From assembly GCF_041261205.1 (NCBI RefSeq), contig NZ_JBGCCH010000048.1, forward strand, positions 1 to 52,453: a DNA stretch of 52,453 nt. The letters are read 5' to 3'. Below are positions 23,786-31,327 of the stretch, piece after piece; positions within the stretch are counted from its first letter, which is position 1; each line of letters starts with the position of its first letter. Below the pieces are notes generated by a model. The model worked only from the letters and a program-made list of their open reading frames with translations, had not been told where the DNA came from and searched no databases. The stretch comes from Catenulispora sp. MAP5-51. GTDB lineage: Bacteria; Actinomycetota; Actinomycetes; Streptomycetales; Catenulisporaceae. Made by a program: the position numbers and the translations under genes.

Positions 23786-24895
23786 ATGCCACAGCGCTGG
23801 TCGACGATGGACGTGCCCAAAGCCGCGCAGTTCGCGCGCTGGCGGGAGCTGATCTGCGAAGCCTTCCTCGCCCTGACACCGGAATCGGACCTGCGCGACG
23901 GGTTCGCCGGGACGGTGGCCCAGCGCCAACTGTCCGAACTGAGCATCGCCCGCATCACCTCCCAGCGGCAGCAGGTGCGGCGCACGGCCAGGGACATCGA
24001 GCGCTCGGCGTATCAGGGTTATTACATAAACCTGCAAGTGCGCGGCAGCAGCCTGATGACCCAGGACGGCCGCTCGACGGTGCTGCGTCCCGGCGACATC
24101 GCGATCGTCGACACCACGCGGCCCTTCGCCTTCGACTTCCGGGACGACTTCCAGCAGCTCTCCCTGTTCGCGCCGAAAGAGCTGCTGACACTCGGATCCG
24201 GCATGGCGGCCACCGGCACCGACGCCGCCCCCGTCACCACCGCCACCCGCGTCGGCACCGCCGCCGGCCCTGGCGCCGCAGTCCGCCACGCTCTGCTCAG
24301 CCTCACCCACGGCGACCTCGCCGAGGACACCGCGGCCCGCCTGGCCGCCCACGCCTGCGGCATCCTGGCCATCGCCCTGGACCAGCGCACCGAACCGCAC
24401 CCGTGGTCCACCCCGCTGCGCCAGGACCGCCTGCACGCCGCCGCCCTGGCCGACATCGACGAGCACCTCACCGACGCCGACCTGTCCGCGGCCGCCGTCG
24501 CCACCCGCCTGGGCGTCTCGGTCCGGCTGCTCTACGCGGTGTTCGCCGGCCGCCGGCACAGCTTCGCCGCCGAGGTGCGGCGCCGGCGCCTGGACCTCGC
24601 CTGGCGCGACCTCCAGGACCCGGTCCACGCGCACCTGTGCGTCATCGACGTGGCCGTGGCGGCCGGCTTCGCGGACGTCACCAGCTTCCACCGGGCCTTC
24701 CGCCGGGAGTACGGACGCACCCCGGCCCAGGTGCGCAAGGACGCGCTGGGCCTGGAGCAGCTCGGCCGCCCTGACCAGCCCGGCAAGCTAGACCAGCTCA
24801 GCGGCCCTGGCCAGCCCAGCCGGCTCGACCGGCCCAGCCGGCTCGACCGGCCCAGCCAACTCGACCAGCTCAGCCGCCTTGACGCACCGCGGTGA
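23786..24895 (+). CDS. AraC-family transcriptional regulator
   Basis: A 369-residue protein. The N-terminal AraC_binding_2-type sensor (GYYINLQVRGSSLMTQDGR and RPGDIAIVDTTRPFAFDFRD) covers about residues 30-200. Two helix-turn-helix motifs are at about 225-325, including LSAAAVATRLGVSVRLLYAV and VIDVAVAAGFADVTSFHRAF followed by RREYGRTPAQVRK. The last 45 residues are a low-complexity Leu-Asp/Arg-Pro-Ser tail coded by an 18-bp tandem repeat, and its final 26 bases overlap the convergent CoaD-like gene. The target is unknown. Confidence 0.88.
   Translation: MPQRWSTMDVPKAAQFARWRELICEAFLALTPESDLRDGFAGTVAQRQLSELSIARITSQRQQVRRTARDIERSAYQGYYINLQVRGSSLMTQDGRSTVLRPGDIAIVDTTRPFAFDFRDDFQQLSLFAPKELLTLGSGMAATGTDAAPVTTATRVGTAAGPGAAVRHALLSLTHGDLAEDTAARLAAHACGILAIALDQRTEPHPWSTPLRQDRLHAAALADIDEHLTDADLSAAAVATRLGVSVRLLYAVFAGRRHSFAAEVRRRRLDLAWRDLQDPVHAHLCVIDVAVAAGFADVTSFHRAFRREYGRTPAQVRKDALGLEQLGRPDQPGKLDQLSGPGQPSRLDRPSRLDRPSQLDQLSRLDAPR
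24815..24868. repeat. 18-bp tandem repeat in AraC gene tail
   Basis: Three units of CCCAGCCGGCTCGACCGG (24815-24832, 24833-24850, third diverged 24851-24868), in frame, encoding the PSRLDR-type tail. Confidence 0.85.
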
Positions 24896-25283
24896 CCAGA
24901 GTCGAGGAGATGTGCGCCCGCTCCGGATCAGAGCCGATGAAGAGCGTCTCGACCCCGGCCAACTCGTGGTTCATGAGCGCCATCGGCACCTCGTGCTCCA
25001 GATCCCGGCCGTCGCGCACACCCCGGACCACGACGTCGATCCCGGCGCTGCGGCAGTAGTCGACCAGCAGGCCCCCGGCGTGGGCGTCGACGGTCACGTT
25101 CTCCAGGCCGACAGTGGCCGCGCGCAGACGCTCCAAACGCTCGGCCACGGGAAAGCGGCCGGCCTTGCCCGGGTTGACCATCGCGCAGACGACGACCTCG
25201 TCGAACAGGAGCGCGGCGCGGCGGATCACGTCCTGGTGCCCCTCGGTCACCGGGTCGAAGGATCCTGGGAGGAGAGCTCGCAT
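24870..25283 (-). CDS. Short phosphopantetheine adenylyltransferase (CoaD) homologue
   Basis: A 137-residue nucleotidyltransferase of the CoaD family (4'-phosphopantetheine + ATP to dephospho-CoA). The ATP motif is GSFDPVTEGHQD at residues 7-18, then FPVAERLERLRAA, GLLVDYCRSAGIDVVVRGVRDGRDLEHEVPMALMNHEL, and the ISSTLV motif at about 127. Normal CoaD is about 160 residues. This protein stops right after ISSTLVTAVRQGG, so the usual C-terminal helix is missing, and the stop lies inside the repeat-rich tail of the convergent AraC gene. It could be a shortened paralogue or a 3'-truncated gene. Its upstream region shows no clear ribosome binding site. Confidence 0.85.
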   Translation of the reverse strand: MRALLPGSFDPVTEGHQDVIRRAALLFDEVVVCAMVNPGKAGRFPVAERLERLRAATVGLENVTVDAHAGGLLVDYCRSAGIDVVVRGVRDGRDLEHEVPMALMNHELAGVETLFIGSDPERAHISSTLVTAVRQGG

Positions 25284-25437
25284 GCTCGGCAGCGTAGACG
25301 GTCCTCAGCGCGCGGCGCGTGACCTACGCCAGGCGGGTGAGGGGGTCCATGGCAACGGGGCGTCATCTGACTGATGCATCCACCGCGGCCCCTGCCGGAA
25401 AGTGGAACCGCACCGATGGATCCACGAAAGGCCCGCC

Positions 25438-25992
25438 ATGACCACTCCCCCGCTGACGCCGGACTCCCGCACCGATCTGGCGCTGATCCTCGAGGCCGCG
25501 CCGTGGGCGCTGGCCGCGATGATCGGCACCGTGCGCGACGCCGCCTCGGCGCCCCTGGACCGGGTGCTCGCCGACCATCCGCGCCGAACGGCGGTGCTGG
25601 AGGCCGCCGGGCTGGTGCGGCGCGTCGGGGACTCGCTCGTCGTGGACCCGGTGCTGGACGTCGCCGACCCCGCGACCGCGCACAGTGCCGCCGCGGCACG
25701 TCTCAGCTCCCTGCGTCAGGCGGTGACCGCCGCGGCCGCCGAGCACACCACCGACGCCACCGACGCCCCCGGCGGCTGGCTGGTCGCCGGCACCAACCCG
25801 GGCTCGGAACACCCGCTCCGCCGCGCCGTCGAGGCCTGGACCGCGGACCTGAACGGCGGCAACCGCGGCGACACCGACAGCGTCGGCCACGCGCTGAAAG
25901 CCGCCGGATTCGGTGACCAGCGGCGGTTCCCGACGGTCCCGGGCGGGCCGGTGCTGCTCGGCGCGCGGCGCGGTGCGGGGCATGGCGGCTGA
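25438..25992 (+). CDS. Hypothetical protein with helical N-terminal region
   Basis: A 184-residue soluble protein I do not recognise. ATG 25438 follows GAAAGG by 6 bases; an in-frame GTG at 25402 is less likely. The first ~100 residues look like a small helical or winged-helix-like domain (LALILEAAPWALAAMIGTV, then AVLEAAGLVRRVGDSLVVDPV). The region from 120 on (GGWLVAGTNPGSEHPLRRAV, ALKAAGFGDQRRFPTVPGGPVLLGARR) has no known motif. There is no signal peptide. It is a single gene between CoaD-like and peptidoglycan-binding genes. Confidence 0.6.
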   Translation: MTTPPLTPDSRTDLALILEAAPWALAAMIGTVRDAASAPLDRVLADHPRRTAVLEAAGLVRRVGDSLVVDPVLDVADPATAHSAAAARLSSLRQAVTAAAAEHTTDATDAPGGWLVAGTNPGSEHPLRRAVEAWTADLNGGNRGDTDSVGHALKAAGFGDQRRFPTVPGGPVLLGARRGAGHGG

Positions 25993-26052
25993 TACGGCGG
26001 CTGATGAATCGGCGTCGAACCAGGTCCCGATCAGGTGCGTCCGGCTCAGTGC

Positions 26053-26475
26053 TCAGTTCTGGAATTCCAGGCACATCCAGGTCCGCGGCCCCACGACGCT
26101 GTCCGCCGGACCGCATGCGGGCTGGTACAGCTTGCTCTTCTGGAACGAGGTCACAGCGGACTGCGTCTGCGGCCCGAACTGGCCGTCGACGCCGATGTTG
26201 TAAGCGCTGTAGACCAGCAGCTTCTGCGCGAAGGCCACGCAGTCGCCGGTCGACCCGTACTGCACCTGCTCGGTCGGGATGACGATGGTGCCGCCGCCGG
26301 GGGTGGGCCAGGTCCGCTGGCCGTGCGACTCGCACAGTTGCTGCAGCTGGGGAAGGGACATGTTGCCGTAGCTGTTGGCGCTGGCCTGCTCGGCCGTGGC
26401 GAGGCCGGCGCCGGCGGCGAGCAGCGTGGCCGCCGCGGCGGTGCCGAGACGGGCCATGCGGGTGGAGCTCTTCAT
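26053..26475 (-). CDS. Secreted peptidoglycan-binding-like protein
   Basis: A 140-residue exported protein: signal peptide about 1-34 (MKSSTRMARLG, hydrophobic AAAATLLAAGAGLA, EQASA), then a short region and a PG_binding_1-type helical domain (CVAFAQKLLVYSAYNIGVDG, QFGPQTQSAVTSFQKSKL). Four cysteines (LCESH, GDCVAF, PACGP, WMCLEF) suggest two disulfides. With no catalytic part, it likely anchors to the wall. ATG 26475 is 6 bases after GAAAGG; the in-frame ATG at 26490 lacks a site. Confidence 0.82.
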   Translation of the reverse strand: MKSSTRMARLGTAAAATLLAAGAGLATAEQASANSYGNMSLPQLQQLCESHGQRTWPTPGGGTIVIPTEQVQYGSTGDCVAFAQKLLVYSAYNIGVDGQFGPQTQSAVTSFQKSKLYQPACGPADSVVGPRTWMCLEFQN

Positions 26476-26590
26476 GGTCGTGCCTTTCATTCGCGGTTAC
26501 TGGCGCGACTATGGCGGCGCGGGATAACACGGAGCTCATACCGGCCTAACAAGGCGGGCTGACGTCGGGCGTCTTCGCACACACGAAAAC

Positions 26591-26621
26591 GCGGCCCGCC
26601 ACCGAGGTGGCGGCGAGCCGC
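26591..26621 (-). terminator. Terminator hairpin after beta-propeller gene
   Basis: GCCACC-GA-GGTGGC core (26598-26611) with outer GCGGC/GCCGC, 25 bases beyond the stop codon of the minus-strand beta-propeller gene. Confidence 0.6.
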
Positions 26622-26645
26622 GATCTGCTTGTCAGTGCTCGGGTT

Positions 26646-27812
26646 TTACCCGTTGGCGCTAAGGAAGGCCTGCGTATTGCCCAACGCGAACAGCGTGCTC
26701 GACGGTGCCGCGGCGAGCTCGTTCAGCACCCCGCTCACGCCCGTCACGGCGACGTCGCTCCACGCGGTCCCGTCCCAGTGCTGGAAGGCCGGGACGGCGG
26801 TGCCGGGCTGGAACCCCAGGGCCCAGGCGTCCGTCGGCGACAGTGCCGCGACGCTGGACAGGCCTTGCGGCGTGGTGGTGCCGGCCGGTGCCGGGACCAG
26901 GCTCCAGGCGGTGCCGTCCCAGTGCTCGACGAGCTGGTTGTGCGGCGCGTGCCGGCCGAAGCCGGTGGTGCCGCCGACGGCCCAGACGTCGTGGGCCGAG
27001 GTGGCCGCCAGCGAGTCGACGGCGACGGTGTTGACGTCCTGGCCGTTGAGCACGGCCAGCGGCGGGGTCGGGACCACGCTCCAGGCCGAGCCGTCCCAGT
27101 GCTCGATGACAGCGGTCTGCACCCCGGAGTTGGACGCGGCCCACACGTCGGAGGCGGAGTTGGCGACGACGGCGTTGAAGGAGGGGATGCTGTGCTGGAT
27201 CCCCTGGGAGGTGTAGGTGTCGGGGTTGGGCACGATGCTCCACGCCGTGCCGTTGAAGTGCTCGATCAGGCCCACGAAGCCGCCGGCGCTGGAGTCGAAG
27301 TGCTCGCCGACCGCCCAGACGTTGGTGGCGGACACGGCGACGACCGCGTTCAGGGTCTCGGCGCTGCTGGTGGCCGAGGTGCCGCCGGGCACCCGGGTCC
27401 ACTTGGTCCCGTTCCACTGCTCGATCAGCGCCGTGGTGGTCCCGGTGCTGGTCTGGCTGTAGCCGACGGCCCAGGCGGCGGACGGCGAGACGTCCGCGAC
27501 GCCGTTCAGGACGTCGGCGTTGCCGGTCGGGCTGGGCGTCGGCGTGACCTGCCACGTGCTGCCGTTCCAGTGCTCGGCCAGCGTGGCGATGACCGTGTTC
27601 GCGTTCAGGTAGTTCACGCCGACGGCCCAGGCGTCAGAGGCCGATCTGGCCGACACCGCCATCAGGTTCACGGTGCCGATGTTCACCGGCGGTATCGCGG
27701 TGAACGTCGTGTCGGCGCCCGCCGCCTGCGCCGTCGCGGGGCTGAAAACCAGCACCGCGGCGATGCCGAACCCCGCGACGGACGCTGCTAGGGCACCAAG
27801 CCTTCTCATCAT
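26646..27812 (-). CDS. Secreted beta-propeller-like repeat protein (DAWAVG repeats)
   Basis: A 388-residue exported protein: signal peptide about 1-31 (FGIAAVLVFSPATAQAA), then six to seven repeats of about 50 residues. Each has an Ala-x-Asp-x-Trp-Ala-Val/Leu-Gly strand (ASDAWAVGVN, SAAWAVGYS, ATNVWAVGEH, ASDVWAASN, AHDVWAVGGT, PTDAWALGF) followed by an EHWDGTAWS-type strand. This spacing suggests a beta-propeller. No catalytic residues are evident; it may be an adhesin-like or extracellular binding scaffold. ATG 27812 has GGAGG seven bases upstream. Confidence 0.75.
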   Translation of the reverse strand: MMRRLGALAASVAGFGIAAVLVFSPATAQAAGADTTFTAIPPVNIGTVNLMAVSARSASDAWAVGVNYLNANTVIATLAEHWNGSTWQVTPTPSPTGNADVLNGVADVSPSAAWAVGYSQTSTGTTTALIEQWNGTKWTRVPGGTSATSSAETLNAVVAVSATNVWAVGEHFDSSAGGFVGLIEHFNGTAWSIVPNPDTYTSQGIQHSIPSFNAVVANSASDVWAASNSGVQTAVIEHWDGSAWSVVPTPPLAVLNGQDVNTVAVDSLAATSAHDVWAVGGTTGFGRHAPHNQLVEHWDGTAWSLVPAPAGTTTPQGLSSVAALSPTDAWALGFQPGTAVPAFQHWDGTAWSDVAVTGVSGVLNELAAAPSSTLFALGNTQAFLSANG

Positions 27813-27911
27813 GGGCGATCCTCCGATCGATCAGATGCTCCTGCGCCATCCCACGCGGACGGCGCCCTGGCGCATCCGACACGCTGCGGCGGCGGACCCG
27901 GTTCGGCGCGA

Positions 27912-28397
27912 TCAGGCCGGCGGACGGCTTTGGCGGGAAAGCATGGTTCGCAGTGCTTCCACGACGAGCTTGTGGTCCTCGACCTGCGGCAGCCCGGAGA
28001 CGGTGACGGTCCCGATGACGCCGGCGCCGGCCACGGTGATGGGGAACGCACCGCCATGCGCGGCGTAGGTCTCGCGCGGCAGGCCGGAGGACTCCTCGAA
28101 GGTGGTCCCGCGGTCGCGGTGGCGCTGGCCGATCAGCAGCGAGCTGTGGCCGAAACGCCGCACGACGTTGTTCTTGCGCTCGACCCAGGAGTCGTTGTCC
28201 GGACTGGTGCCGGGCCGCGCGTGGTGGAACAGCTGCTGGTCGCCCCGGCGGATGTCGACGGCGACCGGCAGGTCGCGCTCGCGGGCCAGCTCGACCAGCA
28301 GCGAGCCCAGGGTCCAGGCGTCGTCGTGGGTGAAGGCGCCGAAGACCAGTTCCTGTTCTTGGGCGAGCAGTTCCTCGCTCGTGATGGGTTCGCTCAC
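27912..28397 (-). CDS. UPF0303 / HbpS-GlcG-like family protein
   Basis: A 161-residue cytoplasmic protein of the UPF0303 family (DUF336/HbpS-like fold, sometimes annotated heme-degrading). Characteristic blocks are DAWTLGSLLVELARERDLPVAVDI, HHARPGTSPDNDSWVERKNNVVRRFGHSS, YAAHGGAFPITVAGAGVIGTVTVSGLPQVEDH and LVVEAL near the C-terminus. HbpS relatives bind heme or cobalamin; a function here is not proven. An ACTGTT-GAGA-AACAGT dyad lies 18 bases upstream of the start. The gene may be read with the downstream beta-propeller gene on the same strand, 99 bp away. Confidence 0.82.
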   Translation of the reverse strand: MSEPITSEELLAQEQELVFGAFTHDDAWTLGSLLVELARERDLPVAVDIRRGDQQLFHHARPGTSPDNDSWVERKNNVVRRFGHSSLLIGQRHRDRGTTFEESSGLPRETYAAHGGAFPITVAGAGVIGTVTVSGLPQVEDHKLVVEALRTMLSRQSRPPA

Positions 28398-28414
28398 GGG
28401 GCGAGTTAATCAAC

Positions 28415-28430
28415 ACTGTTGAGAAACAGT
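28415..28430. promoter_or_regulatory. Dyad upstream of UPF0303 gene
   Basis: ACTGTT-GAGA-AACAGT is a perfect 6-bp inverted repeat just before the minus-strand UPF0303 gene, in an AT-rich patch. It may be an operator; no regulator gene is adjacent. Confidence 0.45.
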
Positions 28431-28456
28431 CAACCGGACCGGACCCGCAAACCGGC

Positions 28457-28488
28457 GCGATCCGGCGATCCGGCGATCCGGCGATCCA
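28457..28488. repeat. 8-bp tandem repeat after histidine kinase gene
   Basis: Four units of GCGATCCG (the last ends in A) lie between the histidine kinase stop codon and the UPF0303 promoter region. Confidence 0.85.
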
Positions 28489-28500
28489 GCCCGCGGTCTT

Positions 28501-29988
28501 CTACGCGGTGGCGGCCGACGGCTCCAAGCGCGCCGGACTACCGGGCAGCCAGACGCTCAGCAGCGCGCCGCCGCCGGGCGCGCGGGCCGCGGAGACCTGG
28601 CCGCCGTGGTTGGTGGCGATGTGCTGCACGATGGCCAGGCCCAGGCCCGAGCCCGGCGTGGAGCGGGCCTCCGGCGAGCGGTAGAAGCGCTCGAAGACGT
28701 GCGAGAGGTCCTCCTCGGCGATGCCCGGGCCCTGGTCTGCCACCTGGAGCAGGCCGTCGGCCAGGGTCACCGTGACGGTGCCGGCCTCCGGGGAGAACTT
28801 CGTGGCGTTGTCGAGCAGGTTGGTCACCAGGCGCTCCAGGCCGGCGGCCTCGCCTTGCAGGTACCAGGGGTCCAGGCGCAGGTCGTAGGTCAGGCGGGGC
28901 GCGCGGCGCTGCACCCGTTCCGCGGCGCGTTCGACGACGTTGCGCAGGTCCAGCTGCTCGACCGTCTGCGAGGGGCGCCCGTCGCGGGAGAGCTCGACCA
29001 GGTCCGAGATGAGCATCGAGAGTTCGTCCATCTGCGCGCGCACGTCGTCGAGCAGGGCGACGCGCTCCTCGGCGGGCAGGCGGCTGTCGTCCGGCGCGGC
29101 CGAGACCTGGGCGAGCAGGTCGAGGTTGGTGCGGATGGAGGTGAGCGGGGTGCGCAGTTCGTGGCCGGCGTCGGCGACCAGGCGCTTCTGGTGCTCTTGC
29201 GAGCGCGCCAGCGCCTCGAGCATGGCGTTGAAGGCGCGGGTCAGCTGCGCGATCTCGTCGTCGCCGGTGACCGGCAGGTGCGTGAGGTCGCCGGTGCGCG
29301 CTATGTACTCGGTGGCCTGCGACAGTCTGGCGATCGGCCGCAGCGCGGCGCGTCCGATCGCCAGGCCCGCGAGGGCGGCCAGGGCGATGCCGAGCAGGCC
29401 GACCACGATCGAGATCGTGGCGATCGTGCTCAGGGCCGACTCGGTCTGGGCCAGCGAGATGGAGAACACGAGCGCCGAGGACTGGGTGCTGCCCGAGGGG
29501 TCGTCGACGTAGATGTTGGGCACGGCGTAGACGCGGTAGTCCACACCGTTGTAGTTCAGGGTCCGCAGCGACGGCCCGCTCTGCCGGTCGGCCACGGCGA
29601 TCTCGGGCGCGCCGAAGGGGGCCCACACCTGGTAGGCGGCCAGGACCTGCCCCGGCTGGCCCTGCGCCCCCATGCGCTGGAGCTCGAGGTTCTGCGGCTC
29701 GTGCGCGGTGCCGTCGGCGTAGACCAGGGTCTCCTGGTAGCCGGAGGTGGCCAGCAGTGTCCTGGAGGCGTCCAGGTAGGCCGGGGTGAACATCTCCAGC
29801 GGCGCGGCGGTGAAGACGGTCGCGCGCTGCTTGAGCTGGCGGTCCATCCGGTTCATGATCGTCTTGCTGATCGCCAGATAGCTGACCAGCGCCCCCAGGG
29901 CCACCGACAGCCCGACCGCGGCCACGACCAGAAGGGTGATCCTGGATCTGAACGACCGCCGTGCGAGCCAACCGCCATCCCTGCGCAT
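28501..29988 (-). CDS. Sensor histidine kinase (MprB/CseC-like, HAMP)
   Basis: A 495-residue membrane kinase: transmembrane helix 1 at about 17-40, an extracytoplasmic sensor of about 150 residues, helix 2 at about 192-215, HAMP at about 216-265 (ALRPIARLSQATEYIA), the phospho-acceptor His276 in ADAGHELRTPL, N-box NLLDNATKFS at about 385, G1 DQGPGIAEEDL and G2 GSGLGLAIVQHI. It senses an outside signal and phosphorylates a response regulator, but no response regulator gene lies next to it: the upstream neighbour is a divergent glycosyltransferase. It therefore acts as an orphan here. Start 29988 lacks a strong ribosome binding site. Confidence 0.92.
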   Translation of the reverse strand: MRRDGGWLARRSFRSRITLLVVAAVGLSVALGALVSYLAISKTIMNRMDRQLKQRATVFTAAPLEMFTPAYLDASRTLLATSGYQETLVYADGTAHEPQNLELQRMGAQGQPGQVLAAYQVWAPFGAPEIAVADRQSGPSLRTLNYNGVDYRVYAVPNIYVDDPSGSTQSSALVFSISLAQTESALSTIATISIVVGLLGIALAALAGLAIGRAALRPIARLSQATEYIARTGDLTHLPVTGDDEIAQLTRAFNAMLEALARSQEHQKRLVADAGHELRTPLTSIRTNLDLLAQVSAAPDDSRLPAEERVALLDDVRAQMDELSMLISDLVELSRDGRPSQTVEQLDLRNVVERAAERVQRRAPRLTYDLRLDPWYLQGEAAGLERLVTNLLDNATKFSPEAGTVTVTLADGLLQVADQGPGIAEEDLSHVFERFYRSPEARSTPGSGLGLAIVQHIATNHGGQVSAARAPGGGALLSVWLPGSPARLEPSAATA

Positions 29989-30050
29989 GCGCAGAGCCTG
30001 AGGGATCGCGCTGAGAGAGGGCTGAGATCCAGCCGTGAGGAGGATGAGGA

Positions 30051-30095
30051 GGGTGAGGAGGGCAAGGGGAGCACGGGGGCAAGGGGAGCAAGGGG
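30051..30095 (+). other. G-quadruplex motif between histidine kinase and glycosyltransferase genes
   Basis: Six G-runs of 3-5 bases (30051, 30060, 30066, 30075, 30083, 30092) separated by 3-6 bases, within a purine-rich tract from about 30036. It lies in the 153-bp divergent promoter region, upstream of both starts. Confidence 0.6.
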
Positions 30096-30141
30096 TCGCT
30101 CATCCGTTTACATCACGGTCCGCTGGACATCCGCTTGTTCC

Positions 30142-31263
30142 GTGATCACTTTCGGAGTCCTGAGCACGGTCCCTCCCGCCCGGTGCGGCATCGCGACGTT
30201 CAGCGAAGCGCTGGTGCGGCACCTGAACGACGACCGTTCCCGATCGTCGGCCGAGCTGGTGCCGATCGCGAGCCACGCGCCGGCCGCCGCGCTGAACCGC
30301 TGCGACGTGGCCGTGGTCCAGCACGAGTACGGGATCTACGACGGGCCCGACGGCGAGGCGGTGCTGGACGTGCTCCAGCGGATACGCGTACCGATCGTGG
30401 TCGTCCTGCACACCGTGCTCACCACGCCGACCATCTGGCAGCGAACCCTGCTGAGCCGCATGTGCCACCTGGCCGACGCCGTCGTGGTGCTCTCCCAGAC
30501 CGCGGCGACCCGGCTGATCGACGGCTACGGCGTCGACGGCCACCGGGTCACGGTGATCCCGCACGGGGCGGAGGCCGGCAACGCCAGCAGGCGGGTCGAC
30601 AACCCCTCGCACCCGCTGCTGCTCACCTGGGGCCTGCTCGGGCCGGGCAAGGGCATCGAGTGGGTGATCGACGCGCTCGCCGAGGTCGGGGATCTGCCGA
30701 ACGTGCCGCGCTATCTGGTCGCCGGACAGACGCATCCCCGGGTTCTGGCACGGCAGGGCGAGGCCTACCGCGACAGCTTGCGGGAACGTGCGGCGGCGCG
30801 CGGGGTCGCACACCTGGTGGAGTTCGACGCGGCCTACCGCAGCCGCCGGGACTTGGCCGCGCTGGTCGCCTCGGCCGACACCGTCGTCCTGCCCTACGAC
30901 TCCTCCGAGCAGGTCGCCTCCGGCGTGCTGACCGAGGCGGTGGCGGCCCGGCGGCCGATCATCGCCACCCGCTTCCCGCACGCGGCGGAACTGCTGGCCG
31001 ACGGCGCCGGACTCCTGGTGCCGCACGCCGATTCCCGGGCCGTCGGCGTGGCGATCCGCAGGGTCCTGACAGAGCCGGGGCTGGCCGAGTCGATGCGCTG
31101 GCGGGCCGCGCAGATCGCGCCGACGCTGGACTGGGCCGCGGTCGCCGACCGCTACCGGCTCCTGGGAACCCGGCTGACGTCCGCCCGCGCCCGGCGCCTG
31201 GAGCAGCCCGGACCGGCGGGGCACGGACGACCGCGCATCGGACGGCCTACGACGGTCGGCTAG
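30142..31263 (+). CDS. GT4-type glycosyltransferase
   Basis: A 373-residue GT-B retaining glycosyltransferase. N-terminal donor-side fold: ITFGVLSTVPPARCGIATFS, AVVQHEYGIYDG, VVVLHTVLTTPT and DAVVVLSQTAATRLI. The C-terminal half has HPLLLTWGLLGPGKGIEWVIDAL, SADTVVLPYDSSEQVASGVL and EAVAARRPIIATRFPHAAEL (the E-x7-E-like region of GT4). It is cytoplasmic and the acceptor is unknown. Start chosen: GTG 30142, the first codon of the conserved fold, with no ribosome binding site, so possibly leaderless. It is followed 64 bp later by a baeRF gene on the same strand. Confidence 0.83.
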   Translation: MITFGVLSTVPPARCGIATFSEALVRHLNDDRSRSSAELVPIASHAPAAALNRCDVAVVQHEYGIYDGPDGEAVLDVLQRIRVPIVVVLHTVLTTPTIWQRTLLSRMCHLADAVVVLSQTAATRLIDGYGVDGHRVTVIPHGAEAGNASRRVDNPSHPLLLTWGLLGPGKGIEWVIDALAEVGDLPNVPRYLVAGQTHPRVLARQGEAYRDSLRERAAARGVAHLVEFDAAYRSRRDLAALVASADTVVLPYDSSEQVASGVLTEAVAARRPIIATRFPHAAELLADGAGLLVPHADSRAVGVAIRRVLTEPGLAESMRWRAAQIAPTLDWAAVADRYRLLGTRLTSARARRLEQPGPAGHGRPRIGRPTTVG

Positions 31264-31327
31264 CCGGAGCGTGCAAGAGGCACAAGAGGCGGGTTTGACT
31301 TCTCATCCGGCGGCTAAAGGGGCCGCC

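Noticed and set aside
28606-30141. Extending the GT4 gene upstream by about 500 codons
   Set aside because: The upstream part is the antisense of the histidine kinase gene; the glycosyltransferase fold begins at GTG 30142.
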